From contig NZ_JIAI01000002.1 in NCBI RefSeq assembly GCF_000620785.1, positions 552,110 to 616,109 on the forward strand: a stretch of 64,000 nucleotides of DNA, read 5' to 3'. Source of the DNA: Actinospineispora acaciae DSM 45401. GTDB taxonomy: Bacteria; Actinomycetota; Actinomycetes; Mycobacteriales; Pseudonocardiaceae. Below, piece after piece: positions 8,542 to 18,316 of the stretch (position 1 is the first letter of the stretch; every line of letters starts with the position of its first letter). A model generated the notes under the pieces. The model was not told where the DNA came from. It saw only the letters and a program-made list of their open reading frames with translations, and made no database searches. The position numbers and the translations under genes are program-made.

Positions 8542-9530
8542 GCCGGGTCAAGTACTGGCAGGCGGTGAACTCCGCGCTGCGCGAGGAGCTGGCGCGCGAC
8601 CAGCGGGTGCACCTGTTCGGCGAGGACGTCGGCGCCCCCGGCGGGCCGTTCGGGGCGACCCGGAACCTGCAGGCGGAGTTTGGCGAGTGGCGGGTGCGCG
8701 ACACCCCGATCAGCGAGGGCGTGATCACCGGGCTGGCGGTGGGCTCGGCGATGGCCGGGCTGCGGCCGGTCGCGGAGATCATGTACTTCGACTTCATGAC
8801 GCTGGCCATGGACCAGCTGGTGAACCAGGCCGCCAAGATGCGCTACATGTCGGCCGGCGGGTTCTCCGTGCCGCTGACCATCCGCACCCTGTGCGGCGCC
8901 GGCCGGGGCTCCGGGCCGCAGCACTCGCAGAGCCTGGAGGCCTGGCTCGCCTCGGTGCCCGGGCTGAAGGTGGTCTGGGGCGGCACCCCGGCCGACGCGA
9001 AGGGCCTGCTCAAGTCCGCCATCAGGGACGACGACCCGGTGGTGGTGATCGAGAGCGTGTCGCAGTGGACCCAGCGCGGCGAGGTGCCCGACGACCCGGA
9101 GGCGCTGGTGCCGATCGGCGCCGGGCTGGTCCGCCGGTCGGGGCAGGACCTGACGCTGGTCTGTTGGGGCGGCACCGTGGCCCGGGCGGTGGCCGCCGCC
9201 GAGACGCTCGCCGACGAGCACGGCGTCGACGCCGAGGTGCTGGACCTGCGCACGCTCAGCCCGCTGGACCGGCCGCTGATCCTGGGCTCGCTGAACAAGA
9301 CGGGCCGGCTGGTGGTCGTCCAGGACGCGACGGGGCCGTGCAGCATCGGCTCGGAGGTCGTCCGGCTGGCCGCCACCGAGGGGTTCGGGTCGCTGCGCGC
9401 GCCGGCGGTGCTGCTCAGCGCGCCGTTCGCGCCGGTGCCGTTCCCGCCCGGGCTGGAGCGCGAGTACTACCCGCAGGCCGACGACCTGGTCGCGGCGGTG
9501 CTCGCCGCGCTGGAGAGGACCCCCGCGTGA
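8538..9530 (+). CDS. Thiamine-pyrophosphate-dependent dehydrogenase E1, beta subunit
   Basis: This is the beta subunit of the E1 heterotetramer (330 residues, family length about 325-340). Typical features are the FGEDVG segment near residue 27, the DTPISEG motif near residue 56 that contacts the cofactor, and the C-terminal transketolase-type domain. The start is GTG 8538, overlapping the alpha-subunit stop (GTGA), so the two subunits are translationally coupled. Pyruvate, branched-chain 2-oxoacids and acetoin remain possible substrates. Confidence 0.9.
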   Translation: MSRVKYWQAVNSALREELARDQRVHLFGEDVGAPGGPFGATRNLQAEFGEWRVRDTPISEGVITGLAVGSAMAGLRPVAEIMYFDFMTLAMDQLVNQAAKMRYMSAGGFSVPLTIRTLCGAGRGSGPQHSQSLEAWLASVPGLKVVWGGTPADAKGLLKSAIRDDDPVVVIESVSQWTQRGEVPDDPEALVPIGAGLVRRSGQDLTLVCWGGTVARAVAAAETLADEHGVDAEVLDLRTLSPLDRPLILGSLNKTGRLVVVQDATGPCSIGSEVVRLAATEGFGSLRAPAVLLSAPFAPVPFPPGLEREYYPQADDLVAAVLAALERTPA

Positions 9531-9775
9531 CCGAGATTGTCGTCCCGAAGTGGGGCGTGACCATGGACGAGGCGACCCTGCTGCAGTGGCTCAAGCAGGT
9601 CGGCGACCAGGTCGCGGTGGACGAGCCGGTGGCCGAGATGGAGACCGACAAGGCCACCGCCGAGGTGCTCAGCCAGGCCAGCGGCCGGATCGTCGAGCTG
9701 TGCGTGGCCGAGGGCGAGGACGTGGTGCCCGGCCAGGTGATCGCCCGGTTGTCGACGGATGGGGGCTCCCAGTGA
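9527..9775 (+). CDS. Stand-alone lipoyl (biotinyl-like) domain protein
   Basis: This 82-residue protein consists of a single lipoyl domain. The modified lysine is Lys42 in the METDKATAEV turn, and the flanking beta strands are complete, from the start (TEIVVPKWG) to the closing PGQVIARL. The peripheral-subunit-binding domain and the catalytic domain of an E2 are missing, and there is no frameshifted remainder before the next gene, so this is not a broken E2. The GTG start overlaps the E1 beta stop. The protein probably receives the acyl group from the adjacent E1. What accepts it next is not visible here. Confidence 0.88.
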   Translation: MTEIVVPKWGVTMDEATLLQWLKQVGDQVAVDEPVAEMETDKATAEVLSQASGRIVELCVAEGEDVVPGQVIARLSTDGGSQ

Positions 9776-11130
9776 CTGTCACCCACACGCGCACCACCAG
9801 CCAGCTCGTGGCCGAGTTCGTGGCCGGCTTCGAGTTCGCCGACGCGCCCCCCGACGTGCGGGAGAAGGCCAAGGTCACCCTGCTGCACGACCTGGGCGTC
9901 GGGCTCGCCGGCCACCGGCTAGCCGAGACGGCGTTCGCGCTGGCCAAGGACGTCGGCGCGGCCCCCAACGGCGGCGGCGCGCGGCTTCCGGTGGACGGCA
10001 CGAGCGTGACGGTGGACATGGCGGCGCTGGCCACCGGAGCCATGGTGCACGCCCGTACCCAGGACGACACCCAGCTCGCCATCTCCACCCACCTCGGTGC
10101 CACCACGCTGCCCGCCCTGCTCGCCCTGGGCGACCGTTCCGACAGTTCGGGCACGGAGCTGCTCACCGCGATGGTCGCCGGCTACGAGGCGGCGTCCGCG
10201 ATCGCCGAGGCGCACGCCGCCGACTCCACCGCGCGCGGCTTCCGGGCCAGCAGCATCTACGGCCCGCTCGCCTCGGCCGCCGCCTGCGCCCGCCTGCTCG
10301 GCCTGAACCAGGAGCAGACGACCTCCGCGCTCGGACTGGCGGCCGGTTTCGGCGGCGGCACCAACCAGACCTGGGTGGCCGGCACCCAGGAGTGGCGCTA
10401 CCAGGTCGGCATGGCCAGCCGCAACGGCATGACCGCAGCGCTGCTGGCCGCCAGGGGCGTGACCGGCGCCCCGGACGCGCTGGAGGGCGCCGCCGGCCAC
10501 TACCGCTCGTTCGCCGGCACCCAGCCGGCCGAGCCCGCCGGCGCCGACCTGGGCGAGCGGTGGCGGACCCGCGACGTCACCTACAAGCCGTTCCCGGTGT
10601 GCGCGATCAACCAGGTACCGGTCACCGTGATGGTCGACCTGGTGACCACCCACGACGTGCACCCCGAGCAGGTGGCCGACGTGGAGCTGCGGCTGGCCCC
10701 GGTGGACGCGGCCTACCCGGGCACCGACACCCACGGCCCGTTCACCGACGTCGGCGGCACCCTGATGAGCGCGCCGTACTGCCTCGCGGTGGCCATCCGC
10801 CGGCGCACCGTCGTGCTGGACGACCTCTACGGCTTCGACGACACCGAGCTGATGGGCCTGGCCGACCGGATCCAGGTGATCCCGGACGAGACGCTGACCA
10901 CCGGCTCCTGTCGGATCACCGTGCGGCTGCGCGACGGCGCCTCGGTGTCCGACTCCTTTCTGCCGGGCCCGGACACCTTCAACTGGGGCCGCGACGAGGC
11001 CGCCGACCGGCTCCGCCAGATCGCAGGCGAGATGCCGCTGTCCCCGGCCGGCCTGGACGAGTTCATCGCCGTCGTGCTCGACCTGGACAACCGCACGGTT
11101 CGTGAACTGATCGACAAGACCCTGCCCTGA
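9772..11130 (+). CDS. MmgE/PrpD family protein
   Basis: This is a 452-residue member of the family that includes 2-methylcitrate dehydratase, cis-aconitate decarboxylase and imidosuccinate-type enzymes, which act without an iron-sulfur cluster. The family pattern is present, with an all-helical N-terminal half (conserved HARTQDDT near residue 90, in the place of the usual HxxDxDD) and an alpha/beta C-terminal half that includes YKPFPVCAINQ near residues 266-276. The start is GTG 9772, overlapping the lipoyl gene stop. Within the operon it could dehydrate or isomerise a polycarboxylic intermediate. The exact reaction is unknown. Confidence 0.82.
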   Translation: MTVTHTRTTSQLVAEFVAGFEFADAPPDVREKAKVTLLHDLGVGLAGHRLAETAFALAKDVGAAPNGGGARLPVDGTSVTVDMAALATGAMVHARTQDDTQLAISTHLGATTLPALLALGDRSDSSGTELLTAMVAGYEAASAIAEAHAADSTARGFRASSIYGPLASAAACARLLGLNQEQTTSALGLAAGFGGGTNQTWVAGTQEWRYQVGMASRNGMTAALLAARGVTGAPDALEGAAGHYRSFAGTQPAEPAGADLGERWRTRDVTYKPFPVCAINQVPVTVMVDLVTTHDVHPEQVADVELRLAPVDAAYPGTDTHGPFTDVGGTLMSAPYCLAVAIRRRTVVLDDLYGFDDTELMGLADRIQVIPDETLTTGSCRITVRLRDGASVSDSFLPGPDTFNWGRDEAADRLRQIAGEMPLSPAGLDEFIAVVLDLDNRTVRELIDKTLP

Positions 11131-11170
11131 GCCCCGGGAACTCCTCAGCGACGAGGAAAGCGAGAAGGCG

Positions 11171-12048
11171 TTGGACTTCTTCCTACAGCTCGCCCTGCAA
11201 GGCGTGGCATTGGGCACCGTGTACGCACTGGTCGGCCAGGGGCTCAACGTCACCTTCTCCACCCTCAAGGTGGTCAACTTCGCGCACGGCTCGTTCCTGA
11301 TGATCGCGGTCATGATCGCGCTGTCCGCCCTCGGCGCCGGGCTGCCGCTGGCGCTGGCCATGGTGGTCGGGATCGTGGCGGTGGCGGTGCTGGGCATCGC
11401 GGTGGAGCGGATAGCCATCCGGCCGGTGCTGAAGAACGCCGGCGGGCTCGGCTGGGTGGTGGCCACGCTGGGCGCGGCGATCGTCATCAAGGCGATCGCG
11501 AGCGATGTCTACGGCGCGCAGCCCCGCGCCTTCCCGCCGGTCATCTTCGACGCCACCGACTTCGTGAGCATCGCCGGCGTGCGGATGTCGCTGCAACTGC
11601 TGCTGGTGGCGGGCGTGGCGCTGCTGGTGCTGGCGCTGTTCGAGCTGGGGGTGCGGCACACCACCTGGGGGATGGTGCTGCGGGCGACCAGCTACGACCA
11701 GGAGTCCGCCCGGCTGCGCGGCATCCGGGTGGAGTGGGTGGTGACCGCCTCGTTCGTGCTCAGCGCCGCGCTGGCCGGGCTGGCCGGGGTGCTGCTCGCG
11801 CCGATCACCGGCGTCAGCCCGGCGTTCGGCATGACGCTGATGCTCAACGGCTTCGCCGCCGCGGTGGTCGGCGGCATGGGCAGCTCGCTGGGCGCGCTGG
11901 TCGGCGGGGTGCTGGTCGGGGCCACCGAGCTGCTGGTCGGCGGCTACATCTCCACCGCCGCGCAGCACGCGGTGGCGTTCACCGTCCTGGTGCTGGTGCT
12001 CATGGTCCGGCCCGGCGGGCTGTTCGGGGCGCGGGAGGTGCAGAAGGT

Positions 12049-12052
<4 letters not shown>
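11171..12052 (+). CDS. Branched-chain amino acid-type ABC transporter permease (LivH-like)
   Basis: This is the first permease subunit of a HAAT-family importer: 293 residues, with about eight hydrophobic segments and the family start MDFFLQLALQGVALGTVYAL. I chose TTG 11171 because it gives the canonical N-terminus; a GAGGAAAG stretch lies about 12 bases upstream. The last codons overlap the start of the next gene. Importers of this class take up branched-chain amino acids, but also urea, amides and aromatic acids; the catabolic neighbours suggest the operon's growth substrate rather than leucine. Confidence 0.9.
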
Positions 12053-13869
<1,817 letters not shown>

Positions 13870-13871
13870 CC

Positions 13872-14594
13872 GTGCTCACCGTGGAGAACATCTCGGTCGG
13901 CTACGGGCCGGTGCGCGCGGTGCGCGAGCTGTCCCTGGAGCTGAAACCCGGGCAGCTCGGCACGGTCGTCGGGGCCAACGGGGCGGGGAAGTCCTCGCTG
14001 CTCAAGGCGGTCAGCGGACTGGTGCCGGTGCGGTCGGGGACGATCACGTTCGACGGCGAGCGGATCGAGGCGACCCCGGCGCACCGCCGCACCGAGCTGG
14101 GCATCGCGCACGTGCTGGAGGGCCACCGCGTCTTCGGCGACCAGAGCGTGGAGGCGAACCTGGTGCTCGGCGCGCTGCGCCGGTACCGGTCCCGGCGGGC
14201 GCGCGCCGAGGTGCGCGCGGACGTGTCCGCCCAGTACGAGCGGTTCCCGATCCTCGGCGAGCGCCGCGCCCAGCTCGCCGCCACCCTCAGCGGCGGTGAG
14301 CAGCAGATGCTGGCCACCTCGGTGGCGCTGATGTCGCGCCCGCGCCTGCTGCTGCTGGACGAACCCTCGCTCGGGCTCGCGCCCAAACTGGTCGAGGAGA
14401 CGTTCCGGCTGATCACCGCGCTGCGCGAGGAAGGCCTGACGGTCCTGCTGGTCGAGCAGCGCGCGTCGCTGGCGCTGCGGATCGCAGACTACGGCTGGGT
14501 GCTGCGCCGAGGCGAGCTGGTCGCCGCCGGCCCCCCGAGCGAGCTGACCGAGGGCGCCCAACTGGATCAGGCCTACCTCGGAGCGGCGACCTAG
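13872..14594 (+). CDS. Branched-chain amino acid-type ABC transporter ATPase (LivF-like)
   Basis: This is the second ATPase of the importer: 240 residues, typical of LivF. Walker A is GANGAGKS near residues 33-40, the ABC signature is LSGGEQQ, and Walker B is LLLLDEP. It starts with GTG two bases after the fused LivM-LivG gene, so the four membrane and ATPase parts were made from three genes. It energises uptake of the ligand bound by the lipoprotein encoded next. Confidence 0.92.
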   Translation: MLTVENISVGYGPVRAVRELSLELKPGQLGTVVGANGAGKSSLLKAVSGLVPVRSGTITFDGERIEATPAHRRTELGIAHVLEGHRVFGDQSVEANLVLGALRRYRSRRARAEVRADVSAQYERFPILGERRAQLAATLSGGEQQMLATSVALMSRPRLLLLDEPSLGLAPKLVEETFRLITALREEGLTVLLVEQRASLALRIADYGWVLRRGELVAAGPPSELTEGAQLDQAYLGAAT

Positions 14595-14616
14595 CCCTGA
14601 AGGCGGAGGAGAACCA

Positions 14617-15867
14617 ATGGTGGTTTTGCTCGACAGAAGGCGTTTCCTGGCCGCCGCGGCCGGCTCGGCGGCGATGCTGGCCACCGGCTGCGCGGGCAGC
14701 GCGGCGCTGGGCGGGGACCGCGTCGCGCGCGGGGACGGACTCCTCACCATCGGCCTGACCACGGCGCTGACCGGCCCGTACTCCGAGTTCGGCGTGCCGA
14801 TGAAGAACTGCGTGGACCTGGCCATCAAGCAGGCCAACGACACCGGCGGCGTGCTCGGCCGCCAGGTGAAACTGGTCAGCTACGACGACCAGCTCGTCGC
14901 CGAGACCGCCCAGGCGAACATGCGCCGGCTCCTCGACGAGGACAACGTCGACTTCGTTCTCGCCCCCGCCGGCAGCGGCCCGGTCCTGGCGGTTCTCCCG
15001 CTGGTGAACGCCAAGGGCCGGATCATGATGAACACCACCGCCCAGACGATGAAGATCGTCTACCCGCACGGCACCGACCGGCCGCCCTACCAGAACGTGT
15101 TCAGCTTCTCGCCGGGCAGCCAGATCGAGGGCCACTTCATGGGCGACCTGCTCGCCCGCAAGTTCCGCAAGGTCGGCGTCGTCGCGGAGAGCACCCCGTA
15201 CGGCCAGACCGAGATGGCCGACATCGCGGCCGCCGCGAAGGCCGGCGGCGCCGCGGTGGTGGCCACCGAGAGCTACGACCAGGGCGCCACCGACCTCACG
15301 GCCCAACTGGCCCGCATCCGCTCCGCCGGCGCCGAGGCCATCGGCATGGTCGGGCTGGGCAGCGACGCGGCCACCGCCCGCCAGACCATGGCTCGCCTGG
15401 GCATGATGGACACCCCGTTCCTGATCAGCCTGGGCGCCGGCACGGTGGTCTACCCCGACCGCGCCCGCGAGCTGGTCAGCGGCACCATCGGCGTCCAGTT
15501 CGCCGCGTTCGACGGCGGCGCGCCGGCCACCGAGTCGGCCCGCGAGCTGTCCCGGGCCTACCGCGCGGCGTACGGCAACGACCGGCACTACGGCCCGAAC
15601 GAGTGGCCGGTCCCGTCCTTCGGCAACACCCCGGCCAGCTCCTACGACTCGGTGAAGGTCCTGCTCGAGGCCATCAAACGGGCCGGGAGCACGGACAACG
15701 CGAAGATCATCGCCGAGCTGAACTCCGGCCGCCCGTTCCCCGCCGCGCGCGGCGACTACCGCTTCTCCCCGCAGTCCCACTTCGCCGTCACCGCCGACCT
15801 GCTCACCGTGAAGGTGTTCCGGGCCGGCCCCGGCGGCGCGCTCGACTACACCCCTTACCAGGCCTGA
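14617..15867 (+). CDS. ABC transporter substrate-binding lipoprotein (Liv/amide type)
   Basis: This extracellular ligand-binding protein of the periplasmic-binding class I (LivJ/AmiC) fold has 416 residues. The N-terminus has an RRR followed by FLAA and a hydrophobic stretch ending in a lipobox (LATG before Cys at about residue 25), so it is a lipoprotein, perhaps exported by Tat. A good GGAGGAG ribosome binding site precedes ATG 14617. Its ligand sets the specificity of the whole importer; the adjacent amidase favours an amide or an amino acid derivative, but that is inference. Confidence 0.9.
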   Translation: MVVLLDRRRFLAAAAGSAAMLATGCAGSAALGGDRVARGDGLLTIGLTTALTGPYSEFGVPMKNCVDLAIKQANDTGGVLGRQVKLVSYDDQLVAETAQANMRRLLDEDNVDFVLAPAGSGPVLAVLPLVNAKGRIMMNTTAQTMKIVYPHGTDRPPYQNVFSFSPGSQIEGHFMGDLLARKFRKVGVVAESTPYGQTEMADIAAAAKAGGAAVVATESYDQGATDLTAQLARIRSAGAEAIGMVGLGSDAATARQTMARLGMMDTPFLISLGAGTVVYPDRARELVSGTIGVQFAAFDGGAPATESARELSRAYRAAYGNDRHYGPNEWPVPSFGNTPASSYDSVKVLLEAIKRAGSTDNAKIIAELNSGRPFPAARGDYRFSPQSHFAVTADLLTVKVFRAGPGGALDYTPYQA

Positions 15868-15879
15868 AAGGCGGCTGAC

Positions 15880-17286
15880 ATGGGAACCGGTACGAGCACC
15901 GACCTGACCGCGACCGAGCTTGCCGAGGCCTACGGCTCCGGCGAGCTGTCCCCGGTGCAGGCCACCACCGACGCGCTGGCGGCGATCGAGGCCCGCGACG
16001 GGGAGACCAACGCGTTCTGCCTGGTCGACGCGGAGTCCGCGCTGGCCGCCGCCGCGCTGTCCGAGCAGCGCTGGCGCGCCGGCCGCCAGCTCGGTGCGCT
16101 GGACGGGGTGCCGACCTCGATCAAGGACCTGCTGCTCACCAAGGGCTGGCCGACGCTGCGCGGCAGCAGGTGCGTGGACCGCGAGCAGGACTGGGACGTG
16201 GACAGCCCGATCGTGGCCCGGCTGCGCGAGGCCGGCGCGGTGCTCATCGGCAAGACCAACACCCCGGAGCTGGGCTGGAAGGGCGTCACCGACAACCCGC
16301 TGACCGGCGTGACCCGCAACCCCTGGGACCGCACCCGCACTCCGGGCGGCTCCAGCGGCGGCAGCTCGACCGCCGTCGCCCTCGGCATGGGCACGCTCTC
16401 GGTCGGCACCGACGGCGGCGGCTCGATCCGCATCCCGGCCTCGTTCTGCGGCGTCGTCGGGTTCAAGCCGACGCACTCGCGCGTCCCGCTCTACCCGTCC
16501 AGCGCGCTGGGCATACTCGCGCACGGCGGCCCGATCGCGCGCTCGGTCGACGACGTGGCCCTGATGATGGACGCGCTCGCGATCCCCGACCACCGCGACC
16601 CGTTCGGCCTGGGACCGGTGGCCGCGAGCTTCCGGGACACCAGCGGCCTGGACGTGCTGGCGCTGCGGATGGCCTTCTCCGCCGACCTCGGCTACGTCCA
16701 GGTGGACCCCGAGGTGGGCCGTCTGGTGTCCGAGGCGGTGGCCGGCCTGCAATCGGCCGGCGCCCGCATCGAGGCCTCCGACCCCGGTTTCGAGGACCCG
16801 ATCGCTTCCTTCGACGTGCTCTGGGAGGCCGGCGCGGCGGGCTGGCTGGAGATGTTCATGCGCGACCACATCGACGACGTCGACCCGGGCCTGCGCGGCG
16901 TGGTGGAGCGCGGCCTGCGCCACTCCGCCCAGGACTACCTGAAGGCCTACACCGAGCGCCTGAGCCTGGGCATCCTGATGGGCGAGTTCCACACCCGCTA
17001 CGACGTGCTGATCACCCCGACGGTCCCGATCCAGCCGTTCGAGGCCGGCCACAACGTCCCGCCCGGCAGCGGCCTGCCGGACTGGACCCGCTGGACCCCG
17101 TTCACCTACCCGTTCAACATGACCCAGCAGCCCGCGATCAGCGTCCCCGTCGGCTTCACCGCCTCCGGCCTGCCGGTAGGCCTGCAGATAGTCGGCCCCC
17201 GCCACAGCGACCGCCTGGTGCTCGCCGTGGCCAAGCTCGTCGAACAGGTCTGCGCCGCCGCCCGCCGCCCCAGCGACTGCCCGTAA
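15880..17286 (+). CDS. Amidase signature family hydrolase
   Basis: This is an amidase (468 residues) with the Ser-cisSer-Lys triad of the family: Lys82 in TSIKDL, the cis-Ser at 158 in GGSSGGSS, and the nucleophile Ser182 in GTDGGGSIRIP. It should hydrolyse a carboxamide to acid and amine. It is the last gene of the operon and directly precedes the hairpin at 17293-17340. It lacks a signal peptide, so it acts in the cytoplasm after uptake. A GatA function is unlikely because gatB and gatC are absent. The order importer, amidase, ligase suggests that an imported amide is opened and its acid then activated. Confidence 0.9.
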   Translation: MGTGTSTDLTATELAEAYGSGELSPVQATTDALAAIEARDGETNAFCLVDAESALAAAALSEQRWRAGRQLGALDGVPTSIKDLLLTKGWPTLRGSRCVDREQDWDVDSPIVARLREAGAVLIGKTNTPELGWKGVTDNPLTGVTRNPWDRTRTPGGSSGGSSTAVALGMGTLSVGTDGGGSIRIPASFCGVVGFKPTHSRVPLYPSSALGILAHGGPIARSVDDVALMMDALAIPDHRDPFGLGPVAASFRDTSGLDVLALRMAFSADLGYVQVDPEVGRLVSEAVAGLQSAGARIEASDPGFEDPIASFDVLWEAGAAGWLEMFMRDHIDDVDPGLRGVVERGLRHSAQDYLKAYTERLSLGILMGEFHTRYDVLITPTVPIQPFEAGHNVPPGSGLPDWTRWTPFTYPFNMTQQPAISVPVGFTASGLPVGLQIVGPRHSDRLVLAVAKLVEQVCAAARRPSDCP

Positions 17287-17292
17287 CCCCTG

Positions 17293-17340
17293 ACCCGTGA
17301 GTGGTTAGCGTTGTCATAGCAACGCTAACCACTCACGGGT
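17293..17340. terminator. Repeated hairpin, copy 1 (bidirectional terminator)
   Basis: This is a perfect inverted repeat with 21-base arms around the 6-base loop TCATAG. It lies between convergent genes (amidase and luciferase-like). There is no T-run, so it would act as an actinobacterial hairpin terminator in both directions. Copies with the same arms lie at 36704-36749 and 53351-53395. Confidence 0.8.
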
Positions 17341-17345
17341 CCTGA

Positions 17346-18176
17346 TCAGCGGAAACGGTCGGCCACAGTGGACAGCCGATCGAGCGCGCGCAAAGTGTCC
17401 GCCTCCGGGGCGGTCTCCAGGGCGAACGAGACCTCGCTGACGCCGGCGTCGACGAACCGGGCCACCACGTCCGGGTCCGCGCCCACGCCGCCGATGGTGA
17501 TCGGCACGCCGGGGCGGCCGTGCTCGGCCAGCCAGGCGGAGACCTCGCGCAGGGTGGCCGGATCGGTGGCCACCCGGGGGAACCAGCCGTCGCCGTGCGC
17601 GAGCAGCCGGTTGCGCGCCGCGACGCTCTCGCCGCCGACGTAGACGGGCGGGTGCGGCGACTGCACGGGCTTGGGCCACAGGTAGATCGGGTCGAAGTCG
17701 ATGAACCGCCCGTGGAACTCCGCCTCCTCCCGGGTCCAGATCGTTTTCAGCGCGGCCAGCTGCTCGTCCAGCAATTCGCCGCGGGTGGCCGGGTCGACGC
17801 CGTGGTTGCGCATTTCCTCGCGGTTCCAACCGGCGCCGACGCCGAACACCGCCCGGCCCCCGGAGACCAGGTCCAGGCTGGCCACCGATTTGGCGGTATG
17901 AATGACGTCGCGCTCCGGCAACAGTGCTATACCGGTGGCCAGCCGGAGCGTTTTCGTCGCGCCCGCCGCGGCGGTGAGCGCGACAAAGGGATCTACCGAG
18001 CGGAAGTACGACCGGGGCAGCATCGGGCCGCCTCCCCACGGCGTCTCCCTGCGCACCGGAATATGCGAATGCTCGGCCAGGAAGAGCGTTGCGAAGCCCC
18101 GTTCTTCCAGCGCGCGCCCGAGCGCCGCCGGGCCGACTCCTTCGTCCGAGACGATCGTGTTGACCGCAAATTTCAT
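17346..18176 (-). CDS. Luciferase-like (LLM class) F420/FMN-dependent oxidoreductase
   Basis: This is a 276-residue TIM-barrel protein of the bacterial luciferase-like family. The conserved segments are LATGIALLPERDVIHTAK and GVGAGWNREE, typical of the F420-dependent actinobacterial branch (TIGR03619-like). The start is ATG 18176, eight bases after GAGGGG; an in-frame GTG at 18230 has no such site. It is divergent from the MHS transporter at 18317, and the shared intergenic region carries the operator seen in front of the large operon, so it may carry out an oxidation or reduction in the same pathway. The substrate is unknown. Confidence 0.86.
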   Translation of the reverse strand: MKFAVNTIVSDEGVGPAALGRALEERGFATLFLAEHSHIPVRRETPWGGGPMLPRSYFRSVDPFVALTAAAGATKTLRLATGIALLPERDVIHTAKSVASLDLVSGGRAVFGVGAGWNREEMRNHGVDPATRGELLDEQLAALKTIWTREEAEFHGRFIDFDPIYLWPKPVQSPHPPVYVGGESVAARNRLLAHGDGWFPRVATDPATLREVSAWLAEHGRPGVPITIGGVGADPDVVARFVDAGVSEVSFALETAPEADTLRALDRLSTVADRFR

Positions 18177-18223
18177 ACAGTGGTCCCCTCTGCAGATCTG
18201 GCCGCTGACCTGCGGAGAATCGG

Positions 18224-18252
18224 TTGACATGGGCTATGTCACATGGGAAGGT
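18224..18252 (+). promoter_or_regulatory. Predicted promoter of the MHS transporter gene
   Basis: TTGACA (18224-18229), 17 bases, then GAAGGT (18247-18252) reproduces exactly the spacing of the promoter at 3852-3880. The -35 box is embedded in a second palindrome (18225-18241). Confidence 0.55.
18225..18241. promoter_or_regulatory. Additional palindrome over the -35 box
   Basis: TGACAT GGGCT ATGTCA is a perfect inverted repeat with 6-base arms and a 5-base centre, overlapping the -35 box of the transporter promoter. It is absent from the matching promoter at 3852, so it may serve a second regulator or the divergent luciferase-like gene. Confidence 0.4.
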
Positions 18253-18260
18253 ACGTACTC

Positions 18261-18276
18261 GACCGACTGGTCGGTC
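18261..18276. promoter_or_regulatory. Palindromic TetR-type operator, copy B
   Basis: GACCGACTGGTCGGTC is identical to the palindrome at 3889-3904. It again starts 8 bases after the predicted -10 box, and identity continues 1 base to the left and 4 to the right. This links the transporter to the large operon. Confidence 0.7.
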
Positions 18277-18316
18277 GTGAACTTTTCGTGATCGTAGCAC
18301 CTCCAGGAGCAGCGAG

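Noticed and set aside
9527..9775. Lipoyl protein as a truncated, broken E2
   Set aside because: The domain is complete, and the next gene starts in the same stop/start overlap, leaving no space for a decayed E2 remainder.
14413..17205. 930-codon minus-strand open frame opposite the binding lipoprotein and amidase
   Set aside because: Antisense shadow. The amidase and lipoprotein on the plus strand carry complete catalytic and lipobox motifs.
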